Source of the DNA: Chrysomallon squamiferum
Taxonomy: Eukaryota; Mollusca; Gastropoda; Neomphalida; Peltospiridae
DNA length: 12,500 nucleotides
Assembly: GCA_012295275.1 (NCBI GenBank)
Contig: CM022679.1
Span: forward strand, 22,981,685 to 22,994,184
Reading direction: 5' to 3'
Positions 1 through 11,328 of this stretch are shown piece by piece. How positions within the stretch are numbered: position 1 is the stretch's first letter; every line of letters begins with the position of its first letter. A model generated the notes under the pieces. That model was not told the origin of the DNA, made no database searches, and saw nothing but the letters and a program-made list of their open reading frames with translations. The position numbers and the translations under genes were made by a program.

Positions 1-970
1 GTAATTTAAAGATATGTTTTAACGAAATGATACCATATTTGAACGATTCGGTTTATAACGTAATTTAAAGATATATTTTAAAAATATTCTTAGTAAACGA
101 ACTGATAACGTATTTGAACGATTCGGTTTATAACGTAATTTAAAGATATGTTTTAAAAAAATATTCTTAGTAAACAAAATGATAACGTATTTGAACGATT
201 CAGTTTATAACGTAATTTAAAGATATGTTTTAACGAAATGATACCATATTTGAACGATTCGAATTTATAACGTATTATAAAATTGTATTTATAACGATTG
301 AATTTTAACGACATGGGTGTATAACATAATAGATTAATGATACAGGCTGATAAAACCAGGCTTATGATTTTTCAGGTGATATGAATTTATGAAGTAATCT
401 AACTGTATGGATTAAAGACGTATTTTAATGATATAGGTTTATAATTTGTTCCAGTAATATGTATATATAAGGTATTATAACGATATAGCTGATTAATGCA
501 TTATAATGATATGGATGTGTAATGTATTCTAACGTTACGAATGTATATATACTCTAACGATATCGGCATATGACGTATTATAACGATTTGATTGTATAAC
601 GTATTTTAGCGATATGGGTCTATAATAGTGGGTGTTTTTTTTTAATGATATGCATATATAATATATTCCAACGATATGAATATAAGTTATTCTAACAATG
701 TGGACTTGTAACATATTCTAACAATATGGTTGTATAACATATTCTAGCTATGTGAGTTAATATAACATTTAACGGTATGGGTGTACAACGTATTTTAACG
801 ATACGTGTGTATAATGTATTCTAACAATATAAGCGTTAACGTATTCTAACGATATGAGCGTTAACGTATTCTAACGACCTAGGTGTATAATGTATTTTTA
901 TCGATATGAGTGTATAACATATTTTAGCGATATATATGTATAACATATTCTAATCATATGGATAGGGCCT
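1..970. repeat. degenerate tandem satellite, ~26 bp monomer
   Basis: Variants of 'GTATAACGTATTCTAACG' followed by ATATGG recur head to tail across the segment, for example around 841-960 with a spacing of about 25-27 bp. At the left end four larger units begin at 1, 60, 135 and 212 with GTAATTTAAAGATAT. The first and fourth are short (59 and 60 bp); the second and third are long (75 and 77 bp) because they carry an extra block containing ATTCTTAGTAAAC. Copies become more divergent to the right and fade out near 970. The array probably continues left of the window. No coding frame is present. Confidence 0.88.
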
Positions 971-1740
971 ACAACAGAAATTTTTGCAAGACGGTACAAG
1001 ACCTTTTTAAATTTAATCTTAAGGATATGGGGTAAATATTTTACAATCATAGTAACACAGTAATTGCGATTCTACTGAAACAACATACACTAGATTGAGC
1101 ACCCAGTCTGAATTACTTTTGATGAAACCGTAACTTAATACAGTTTGTATCTTATTCCTTGCAAAATAAATAAAAATAAACAAATAAAGGTATTATGAAG
1201 AAGATGATGATGATAACAGTAATAAAACAGTAAAATATAGCAGTGTTAATGTCTTACAGTTATACGAAATAATAATAATAATAAAAAAAAAAAAAAAAAT
1301 AAAGAAACGAAATTGTTACGTTCTGATAACAGTAGAAAAATAAAACCATATTCACAAATATCATTAGTTTCATTATTATTCAGTACTTATCAGATAAATA
1401 TATTACCATTACAGATATAACAAAGTACTTGAACAGTAAGTATAGTTTTCTTTTGGTGTCATGAATAAATTAACAGTTGTTTTAATACAACTCGACGAGA
1501 TTTTAAATGATCCCTGCCACTAGATGACATACATGTGATTTGTATAATGAAGATACAAGGCTTACCCAGCCGTTGGCGTATTAGAGAAACGCTCACAGAT
1601 TCGGACAGTATGGTTAGGAAAAACTTAAAACTGTTTATACTTTTTATGTGCAAATAGTCAACCAAATCAATCCGTATCCATCATATGAGCTCAAAAACAA
1701 GTTCTCATCTATCCAGTCTAGTTTCTACTCACAGATCTGT
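971..1740. other. AT-rich stretch with no recognised gene
   Basis: This stretch contains an AAT repeat followed by an A-run at about 1270-1300 and short AT-rich unique sequence. A stop-free frame on the minus strand (1459-1665) and a plus-strand frame beginning ATGAAGATACAAGG at about 1546 were inspected; neither shows a signal peptide, a domain, or supporting splice context. I see no gene here, but an untranslated first exon of the downstream candidate gene could be hidden in it. Confidence 0.5.
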
Positions 1741-1750
1741 CCGCTTGTTT

Positions 1751-1815
1751 GTCTGCCTGTCTGTCTATCTATCTGTCTGTCTGTCTATCTATGTGTCTAT
1801 GTATCTCTCTGTATA
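1751..1815. repeat. TCTG/TCTA microsatellite
   Basis: Interspersed TCTG and TCTA tetranucleotides, imperfect. The translated frame across it is only repeat-encoded Cys/Leu/Ser/Val and is not a gene. Confidence 0.9.
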
Positions 1816-2091
1816 TCTGCATATCTAGTTACCTCTCGCTGCCTGTTTATTTTTTTCTCTCTGCTTTATAGCAATTCACTGAATAAGGTGAAATAGGATA
1901 TCCTATAATGAACTCATTACTTTTATTATACTATATTATTATCATAATAATCGCATTTTCTTCTTTGACGCAGACGGGTTGGTATGAAATTCGATCTAAA
2001 TGAGTAAAAAATTTCCATTACTGTCATTTGTTTATTAAATACACTTACAAATATTATAAATCTTGGTTTGGTTCTGTCCTTCAAATAGAGA

Positions 2092-2130
<39 letters not shown>

Positions 2131-2133
2131 TTT
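2092..2133. repeat. (ATT)n microsatellite
   Basis: About fourteen near-perfect ATT units ending in a T-run. The poly-Tyr and poly-Leu frames here are repeat artefacts. Confidence 0.95.
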
Positions 2134-2180
2134 CAATAATTTCTCCTTATTCCTTATGTTCCTCTGTTTATACTGCTTTC

Positions 2181-2335
2181 ATGGTATGGTTTGTGGCTAT
2201 TGTAATATTTCAAGGATTTTTGTTTATACATTTATTTACTTATTTATTAATTATTTTTGTGGTTGTTGTTGTTAACATTAAAACTATTTTATTCTCTTTG
2301 AATCGATGTCATTATGATATGTGTCTGTCTGTATG

Positions 2336-2366
<31 letters not shown>

Positions 2367-2433
2367 GTGTGTATGTGTATGTATTCGTTTTATTTCCCTT
2401 TATTAGTGTTTTCAAAAAAGCGGAGTTGATTGA

Positions 2434-2471
<38 letters not shown>

Positions 2472-3198
2472 GCATGCATCTGTTTGTGTGTGTTTGTGCG
2501 TGTGTGCGTGTGTCTGAGTGTATTTTTAAACGAATAGTCTACTGCAGTGTCATTAATATCTGTAACATTGTTTTTCAAATATCCACAGGATTCGATATTT
2601 CTGCTATAGGCTCTGTGAGAGAACAGATTGGGTAAATAAAATATGTTTTGAAACTTTACATAGGGCATGGTTTTCAGATAACAATAAAAGAAATAAATGG
2701 TTGCCGTCATAAGTTACCAGCTTTATGCAGCGAAGGAAAATGTTTGTTTTATTTCTTATCTCGTTGATCTCGAGAACAGTATCTTCACGCATATTTTCGC
2801 TATATTTCACAATAAATTAGTTCTTAAATAAAAATTTCTTTGTTTGTTTGTTTGTTTTCTAAATGAAAAATGCTTTCAAAGTGGTATTTTAAGAAGTAAA
2901 TGAGAAACTGAACACAAATGAAGTAATTCTGAAATATATATATATATATGTATATATTTTGTTGTGTGTGCGTGTGAGTGTGTGTGAATACGCATATTAA
3001 AGAAAAATACACATATATATATATTTATTTATTTATTTATTTATCCGATGATTATAAATGTGTGCCCATGTGTATACATACACATGTAGATTGAAACATT
3101 TACTTATGGATAAATACAGATTATATTTTCTTTCTTTGGAAGCATGTGCACAAATTAAGATTTCTTTCTTTTTCGTTTTCCAGCTTAGTCGGGAATAA
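2181..3198 (+). CDS. candidate spliced cysteine-rich secreted peptide (gene A), possible paralogue of the gene at 8922
   Basis: This is a gene model, not an open frame. The central exon 2589-2631 follows the acceptor ATATCCACAG and is followed by the donor GTAAAT. It is 43 nt long and, entered in phase 2 and left in phase 0, reads IRYFCYRLCERTDW. Length, phases and the two cysteines (codons 5 and 9, CxRxC) coincide with the 43-nt exon 10681-10723 of the downstream gene. A strong pyrimidine-tract acceptor ending at 3183 leads to a short terminal exon 3184-3198 coding LSRE then TAA, followed by two AATAAA signals. The first coding exon is the weak part. One compatible choice is 2181-2344: a hydrophobic leader, then RCHYDMCLSVC, with a phase-2 donor GTATGT. 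That would give cysteine spacing C-x4-C-x3-C-x7-C-x3-C. However, its leader is unusually long (about 40 residues) and its second half lies in GTCT/GTAT simple repeat, so the true signal exon may be elsewhere or lost. No function is claimed; it could be a decayed paralogue. Confidence 0.33.
2326..2382. repeat. GTCT/GTAT/GTGT microsatellite
   Basis: Short tetranucleotide tract running from TGTCTGTCTG into ATGTATGTATG and GTGTGTATG. It overlaps the proposed 3' part of the first coding exon of gene A, which lowers trust in that exon. Confidence 0.85.
2438..2515. repeat. (CT)15 followed by GT-rich microsatellite
   Basis: A perfect CT run at 2438-2467 is followed by TGTGTG/TGCGTG repeat to about 2515. 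It would lie in the intron upstream of exon 2589-2631. Confidence 0.93.
2589..2631 (+). other. 43-nt candidate internal exon with CxRxC
   Basis: Flanks are CCACAG on the left and GTAAAT on the right. In phase 2 it encodes 14 whole codons containing FCYRLC. It is listed separately because it is the best supported part of gene A: the cognate exon of the 8922 gene has an identical length, the same phase, and cysteines at the same codons. Nucleotide identity between the two exons is low (about one third), so only gene structure and cysteine pattern argue for homology. Confidence 0.42.
2837..3044. repeat. TTTG, TA, GT and TTTA microsatellites
   Basis: TTTG repeats lie at about 2837-2856, TA at about 2935-2958, GT-rich sequence at 2961-2986, and TATA/TTTA at 3013-3044. 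In the gene A model these fall inside its last intron. Confidence 0.9.
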
Positions 3199-3276
3199 CG
3201 CTTTCAAAACCGACCAAGAGTTCGGGATTTAATAAAAGATCTCTCTAAGACACCAGTCTGGAATATTGACAATAAA
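3184..3276 (+). terminator. candidate terminal exon with two poly(A) signals
   Basis: The acceptor TTTTCGTTTTCCAG ends at 3183 with a long pyrimidine tract. Five codons including TAA follow, then a short 3' UTR with AATAAA at 3231-3236 and 3271-3276. T/GT-rich DNA (about 3300-3330) follows, as expected downstream of animal cleavage sites. Confidence 0.4.
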
Positions 3277-3459
3277 GCACTGACTGAAAACAGAACCACC
3301 AGTGTTTTTGTTATTTTTGTTTTTTCTTATAAATGTTCCAGTTCTGTTTCTGAGAAATCTTGTAGGAAGGTGGTGTAATAATATTCGATTTCGAAACGGA
3401 AAAACAAAGTTAAGATAGTATAATACAGGATTAGGGGATCCTAACGTTTTCTGTGGTGT

Positions 3460-3533
3460 GTATTTGGATACTGTAGGTATCGAGATGTCTTTGGATATCT
3501 TACTGTGGCTTGGTGAGTGTCACTGTGTGTGTG

Positions 3534-3571
<38 letters not shown>

Positions 3572-3830
3572 TGTTTGTGAATAGCCTGGTTAACACTATG
3601 TGCAGAGATATCACAGGCATCTTGATAAATCCGGTATCTTAATATCACTTTGATGGTGATACGACTGTATCTTGAAATCTTGTGTATCACTGTGTGGGGT
3701 GGGTATCACTATGTGGGGTGGATATCACAGATTTCTCGATACCATGGGTATCCTGATATCTTGGTTATCAATTTGTCTGGGATATCACAGGTATCTTGAT
3801 ATTTTTGGTATCACTGTGTATGTGTAGGCG
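3460..3830. repeat. degenerate GATATC/GTATC minisatellite with embedded (GT)17
   Basis: Blocks resembling GATATCACAGGTATCTTGAT and GTATCACTGTGTGGGGTGG recur irregularly at about 3600-3820, with related fragments from 3475. A perfect GT run occupies 3537-3570. Two adjacent copies of TATCACTNTGTGGGGTGG lie near 3685-3722. No coding frame is supported. Confidence 0.75.
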
Positions 3831-3948
3831 CCGGATTTCATAAGAATATTTATATACAGTGTATGACTGTGAGTGACGCACGTAAAATTCATATATCCAC
3901 ATTACCTATACCAATATAAAGGTAATGTAATAGTTTTAATGGTAATGA

Positions 3949-4103
3949 ACAAACAAACAAACAAAAACAACAACAACAAAAAAGAAAGAAAAAAAAACAA
4001 AACAAAAAAACAACAATAACAACAACAACATTCAGATTTGTTGTTTGATTAAACACGAAACGAAACGTTAAAAAAACAACAACAAACAAACAAATAAATA
4101 AAT
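3949..4103. repeat. CAA/CAAA-rich simple-sequence tract
   Basis: Interleaved CAA, CAAA and A-runs on the plus strand. The minus-strand frame across it is repeat-encoded Phe/Val/Cys. Confidence 0.85.
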
Positions 4104-4250
4104 CCAAAACCTCGGAATTATGAAAACACTATCATAACCACTGTGCAGCACTGATTATATTGATACTCATACATAATTCATAAATAGCACCTTTTTCACA
4201 CTGATATCTCAGTTTTGTTGTCGTTTTATAGTACCTGCAGTGTGGTAAAC

Positions 4251-4319
4251 ATGAATTTCTATTTGCTCTTTGTCGCTAGTGTGATTGTGAAAATTGTTCT
4301 AAGGGAAGCAAACTCGCAA
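4251..4319 (+). CDS. possible signal-peptide exon, unrecognised gene, partial
   Basis: An ATG at 4251 opens 23 codons, MNFYLLFVASVIVKIVLREANSQ in outline: a hydrophobic run with one Lys, then a small polar end suited to signal-peptidase cleavage (ANS). It is preceded 19 nt upstream by an acceptor-like CGTTTTATAG and followed by the donor-like CAA|GTACGT, so it could be a first coding exon in phase 0. This resembles the layout of the 8922 exon (short leader sequence, ATG, signal peptide, donor). If unspliced it runs on through CCA/CAC repeat to TAG at 4416-4418. I found no matching downstream cysteine exon, the n-region has no basic residue, and chance is a real possibility. Confidence 0.22.
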
Positions 4320-4334
4320 GTACGTTCAAAACTA

Positions 4335-4602
4335 TTGCTACCACAACGTCAACGACCACCACCACCATCAGCAGCACCATCCAGCCATAATTATGACTAT
4401 GAATATTGCACTGTTTAGCTACTGCTGAATAGAACAGCAACGACTACTGCTACTACTATTATAATTATTATTACTACTACTGAAATCAATACTACTCCAC
4501 TATAACCAACACTATCACCACCATCACTACCACCACCACCACAACAAAAAAAACAACTATTACTACTACTACTACTACTATTATTATGACTACTACTGAA
4601 AT

Positions 4603-4652
<50 letters not shown>

Positions 4653-4700
4653 GTACTACTACTACTACTACTACTACTACTAATAATAATAATAATAATT
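4335..4700. repeat. ACC/ACT/AAT trinucleotide repeat field
   Basis: Imperfect CAC/CAA/ACT units occur from 4335, a near-perfect ACT array lies at about 4598-4680 with one AGT interruption, then an AAT run to about 4699. The poly-Thr/poly-Asn frame is a repeat artefact. Confidence 0.93.
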
Positions 4701-4794
4701 ACAATAACAACATCTACGTCAATACCAATGTAGTAATTATACTGCCGGTGCCTCTATTTCTGCCATAAAAGCCAGTATTATTACTGTTAATACG

Positions 4795-4990
4795 TCTGTC
4801 TGTCTTTCTGTCTATCTATCTATCCATCTGTCTATCTATATGTGTGGGTATGTCTGTGCGTGTGTGGGTGTGTGTGTGTGAAGCAGTTTGTATGGGTGTA
4901 CGTTAATATATTTATGTGGGTGTTTGTGTTATGTGATATATATATATATATACACACAAACACATGCATACGCACAGACCGATACGCATA
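4795..4990. repeat. TCTG/TCTA, GT and TA/CA microsatellites
   Basis: TCTG/TCTA tetranucleotides occupy 4795-4838, GT-rich DNA 4839-4890, TA about 4936-4951, then CACA/GCATAC units. Confidence 0.88.
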
Positions 4991-5087
4991 CACTGTAATG
5001 TGCTTAAGTCTGTGTATAGTGCAATCGATGTCGTAAAATATGCTAATCTCTATATTTCACTTGATGGTCATTTTTTTATACTAGCAT

Positions 5088-6100
<1,013 letters not shown>

Positions 6101-6104
6101 TTAG

Positions 6105-6357
6105 ATACACAAACACGCACACACACACATGCACACATATATAATACACACACACAAACACATATACAGACACGCACACAAACACACATACAGACACACA
6201 CACATAAAACATACATACACAGAAACAAACGGGCACATAACAGACACAAACACAGTAATAATAATAATAATAATAAATCATTATGAAAAGTATGCGATCT
6301 ACGTATATATGTGTAAATATGGATAGATAGATAGAAAGATAGATAGATAGATAGATA
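6105..6357. repeat. CA-rich, ATA and GATA microsatellites
   Basis: CA/CACATA units occupy about 6105-6250, ATA 6257-6277, and GATA tetranucleotides about 6322-6357. Reading frames on both strands here are repeat translations. Confidence 0.92.
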
Positions 6358-6379
6358 TAACAATATACAAAATGGATGT

Positions 6380-7140
6380 ATGAGACAAATTTTGTTCACG
6401 AGTGAATTACCTTAAAAGTACGCCTTACTTCAAAACAACAATATCAAAAGGCAGACAAAATTGTTTATTTCGCATGTGTTCCACGCTTCATCAAACGGAG
6501 CGTCAGTTAACGCATCTGTGTACTATGAAATTAATACAAGTGCATTTAGCTGTAAAAACCTTTTGTTCAACTGTTACGCTGAAAACGATTTTCATTCAGT
6601 GCATCTAGTGCGGCTGAAAGGCTGAAAACAGAAATCTGAATTACGTCTTGCTTTAAAAGAAAAAAAAGAAAAGAAAACCCATGGCTAACACTCACACAAG
6701 ATAACAACAAAACATGCACGTACCTACATTCTTTCGAAATGTAGTTTCAGTGGGTGCGGTCACTTCATCATTGTGGAATTCTAGTGTGCCACTGTTTGGC
6801 GAGATCCACAGCATGATAGATAAAACACATCCCTGTCGTGCTCTGACTGTCACCACTCATCTGCTTCACCCGTCCTCACTGTCTCTCCCCTGGACCTATT
6901 TTCCCTCGTGTGATTTCCAAATGTTAATACGTAATGATCACCTTAGTCAACCCAGGACCATTTTAGGTTTGGTTTTATCTCTTAAACCTCATTTGTTTAT
7001 TTATTTTTTTAATTTATTTTTTAACTTTAAATATAAAAAAAAAGAAGAAAAAAAAAAACAAATGAAGGAAAAAGAAAAAGAAACGCATAGATGAAATATT
7101 CTAGGAATTATCTTTTCGATGCAGACGGATACACATGCGT
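6380..7140. other. unique sequence with no recognised gene
   Basis: This is more base-balanced than its surroundings between 6480 and 6960. The longest plus-strand frame (6714-7094) ends in A-rich DNA coding Lys/Glu and shows no domain, signal peptide or splice logic. It may be old transposon sequence upstream of the Tc1-like remnant, but I cannot match any of it. Confidence 0.45.
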
Positions 7141-7144
7141 GACC

Positions 7145-7286
7145 CGTAGTCTCAGACGCCTTCCACAACTTTTGAATGCCTTGCAAGAAGAATGAGCCAG
7201 GATTCAACGTGCCCAGATTCAGTCTATGCTAAGCAGATGATGTCCTTATAGTGATTGCTGCTGATGATGGCCACACAAAAAAATAT
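7145..7286 (+). pseudogene. Tc1/mariner-type transposase, decayed C-terminal fragment
   Basis: The frame starting at 7145 reads RSLRRLPQLLNALQEE, then an in-frame TGA where Tc1-like transposases have Trp (LQEEW), then ARIQRAQIQSMLSR. After a second stop the match moves to the +1 frame and continues as VIAADDGHTKKY at 7251-7286. In Tc1-family transposases the C-terminus typically reads LQEEW.rIPq..i..l..SM.rR followed by .v..a.GG.T.Y, which this tracks closely. The catalytic DDE part is absent upstream and no terminal inverted repeats were seen. With two stops and a frameshift it cannot encode an active enzyme; it is an old remnant. Confidence 0.55.
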
Positions 7287-7547
7287 GTTGATTTGAACGC
7301 CCTTCAGCAGCGCCGTTTGGTGACGAAATCTCCATCAGTCCATAACAAGAACCCTGTCACATATTCATGTGAAATTTTACTGTGAGACGATCATAAATAA
7401 TGAAATTATGACACTTAGTATCAAAGAGATAATTCAGTGAATACATCATGACCTAACTTTTTTCACAGAGTATAAGTCTTCCCATCTTTGAGCGGCGTCT
7501 GCTAGTTCATTCATTCTTTGTTTAATTCCGTGTCGTGTGTCGTTGCT

Positions 7548-7607
7548 GGAAGGACGGAGGGGCGGTGCCCCCGGGCATCCAAATGATGGGGGGGGGGGGG
7601 GGCCTCG
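7548..7607. other. GC-rich islet with G15 run
   Basis: In otherwise AT-rich DNA, GGACGGAGGGGCGGTG and a CCCCCGGG palindromic core are followed by an uninterrupted G15 at 7588-7602 ending in CCTCGAG. The G-run can form a G-quadruplex. No reading frame or known element was recognised. Confidence 0.7.
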
Positions 7608-7799
7608 AGTCAGAGAAATTTGGTTGATTTATATTTAAATCGAATAAAGTTTTTATTTTAGGTTTCATCTGTGTTTACATATTCAAAATACCTTCATTTC
7701 TCATAAATATGTCTCAGCACTAGGCCTTATACTTGAGTCTTTAGGGCACACAATCAAGGAGTTGGCCCTGGACATCACTACACCTCTGCACGCCACTGA

Positions 7800-7836
7800 C
7801 AATAATAACAACAACAACAACAACAACAATAATAAC
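7800..7836. repeat. AAT/AAC microsatellite
   Basis: AATAATAAC followed by seven AAC units. The poly-Asn frame is an artefact. Confidence 0.92.
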
Positions 7837-7985
7837 ATGAATAAAAATATGAATACCACAAATACGCTCCATCAAAACCCAACAATAAGCTATTGTACTG
7901 GTTACATACATTTCTGTATGTCAGAAAGTTTCACTTCACAACGCGTGGCAAGCGTTACTGTAGTGTGAGTTTTCACTACATAACG

Positions 7986-8389
7986 ATATTACAATTTACT
8001 GTGACAGATTTTCTTTTTAAACTATTATATTCGATAATTTAGAATCTCTTATCAATTACCATTGTAAGTGATTTGTCTGTGTATGTCAGCATTGTCATAT
8101 AAACGTTCTATTCAAAGAAAGCGAATCTGGCAAAACACAACAGAGTGTCAGTCGTTGTTTTTTTTGTTATGTGCGAAGGAAAGAGGTAAAAAAAGAAAAT
8201 ACGAAATGAAATAACGTTTTGTCCACACACACACACACACACAAAAAAAACAACACAAATGTATATTATTTAATACTTGTTAGTTATGGTTGACAGTGTT
8301 TAAAGGCAGTTAATGGTACGCGTATGGTTAGGCAATAAAAATATTATAATTTACTGCAGCAACGTTTCTTTTGAACTGATACGTTCGAA
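7986..8389. repeat. diverged direct duplication (7986-8034 and 8341-8389)
   Basis: Two copies about 355 bp apart share ATATTA-AATTTACTG, then TTTCTTTT, then AACT and TTCGA in the same order with one small gap, about three quarters identical by eye. The spacer carries a CA tract (8224-8242). The copies lie upstream of the promoter repeats of the 8922 gene and suggest past local duplication. Confidence 0.5.
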
Positions 8390-8467
8390 AGGTGTTTTAT
8401 TCACATTCGCTGGAGCCCATTTGTCACCACGCAAACGATGTATAGGTAAATGCTTTTGTTACATTTG

Positions 8468-8656
8468 ATGAAATTTCTCTAAAAGATAACAAAGTGAGCT
8501 TATTCCGTATACAGAATAGTTTTGTTATTTTTTAATGAAATTATATAAAAGATAACAAAGTAAGATTAATCTGTATACCGAATACTTTTGTTATTTTTAA
8601 TGAAATTACACAAAAGATAACAAAGCAAGGTTAATCGGTGTACAGCTGGTTATTCT
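8468..8656 (+). promoter_or_regulatory. three tandem promoter repeats, each with GATA and SOX/TCF-like motifs
   Basis: Direct repeats begin with ATGAAAT at 8468, 8535 and 8600 (periods 67 and 65 bp). Each carries the perfectly conserved block AAAAGATAACAAAG although the rest has drifted. The block contains AGATAA (8484-8489, 8550-8555, 8615-8620), matching the WGATAR consensus of GATA factors, overlapping AACAAAG, matching the WWCAAAG consensus of SOX and TCF/LEF proteins. A partial older copy (GCTTTTGTTACATTTGATG) precedes the first. The last copy ends about 10 bp before a TATA box. Which factor, if any, binds is inference. Confidence 0.55.
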
Positions 8657-8665
8657 GTGTTTGCG

Positions 8666-8673
8666 TATAAATA
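8666..8673 (+). promoter_or_regulatory. TATA box
   Basis: TATAAATA lies in the context GCGTATAAATAAG. A start site about 30 bp downstream would fall near 8696 (AGTAACAGAC). It sits between the conserved promoter repeats and a first-exon donor, the right order for a compact core promoter. Confidence 0.6.
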
Positions 8674-8695
8674 AGAGAAAACAGACGGGTGTAGT

Positions 8696-8731
8696 AACAG
8701 ACAAGTCAAGAAGGTTAAGAAGACAGTTCAC
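8696..8731 (+). other. untranslated exon 1 of the cysteine-rich peptide gene
   Basis: The start is inferred from the TATA distance. The end is set by the donor CAC|GTAAGT at 8732, a perfect +1 to +6 match to the consensus. The segment AGTCAAGAAGGTTAAGAAG is purine-rich and contains no ATG. The following 178-bp intron (8732-8909) holds CA, TATG and TA repeats and ends TATATTTCAG. Confidence 0.5.
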
Positions 8732-8921
8732 GTAAGTAGCTTTCAGAATTTGTGAGTTTCTTTATGTTATTTGACAGAGAAGCACCCTGAAAGACACACG
8801 CACGCACTTACACACACCTGCACACCCACACGCACGCACTTAATTTGTATATATGTGTGTCTTTATGTGTGCATGTATGTATGTATATATGTATATATAT
8901 ATATTTCAGATACTGTTCATA

Positions 8922-11209
<2,288 letters not shown>

Positions 11210-11229
11210 TGCAGAAATACTAAAAACGA

Positions 11230-11235
11230 AATAAA
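11230..11235 (+). terminator. poly(A) signal of the cysteine-rich peptide gene
   Basis: AATAAA lies 21 bp after the stop codon, followed by GTGCATTATTTC and then TTGTTTTC...TTTGTTTGTG, the T/GT-rich element expected after the cleavage site. Transcript end is inferred near 11250. Confidence 0.55.
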
Positions 11236-11301
11236 TAACAGATACTGTGCATTATTTCTTGTTTTCTAATTTTGTTTGTGATGTTATATATATTTATGGT
11301 G

Positions 11302-11328
11302 TTTTTTTTTTTTTTTTTTTTTTTTTTT
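11302..11328 (-). other. 27-bp oligo(T)/oligo(A) tract
   Basis: A perfect T27 on the plus strand. Read on the minus strand it is an A-run directly following the FLYWCH-like coding fragment, so it may be the A-tail of a retroinserted copy. Confidence 0.6.

Noticed and set aside
1-970. CRISPR-like array
   Set aside because: Units are degenerate and contiguous without unique spacers, and the sequence is clearly eukaryotic satellite DNA.
1459-1665. 68-codon minus-strand frame with a donor-like GTAAGC
   Set aside because: The frame continues through the supposed donor without any recognisable protein feature, and no acceptor was found.
4586-4768. Poly-Thr/poly-Asn reading frame
   Set aside because: It is a direct translation of ACT and AAT trinucleotide repeats with no independent coding signal.
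6714-7094. 126-codon open frame
   Set aside because: No ortholog-like motif, domain or signal peptide was seen, and its last third is A-rich low-complexity sequence.
7242-7262. Reverse-transcriptase YADD-like box (ADDVLIV)
   Set aside because: Reading the flanks in all frames gives Tc1 transposase landmarks on both sides, and the Tyr-Ala part is out of frame with ADD.
7925-7964. Possible 40-nt exon between TATGTCAG and GTGAGT
   Set aside because: The splice-like flanks are good, but the length and phase do not fit the peptide family, and the frame holds a single cysteine.
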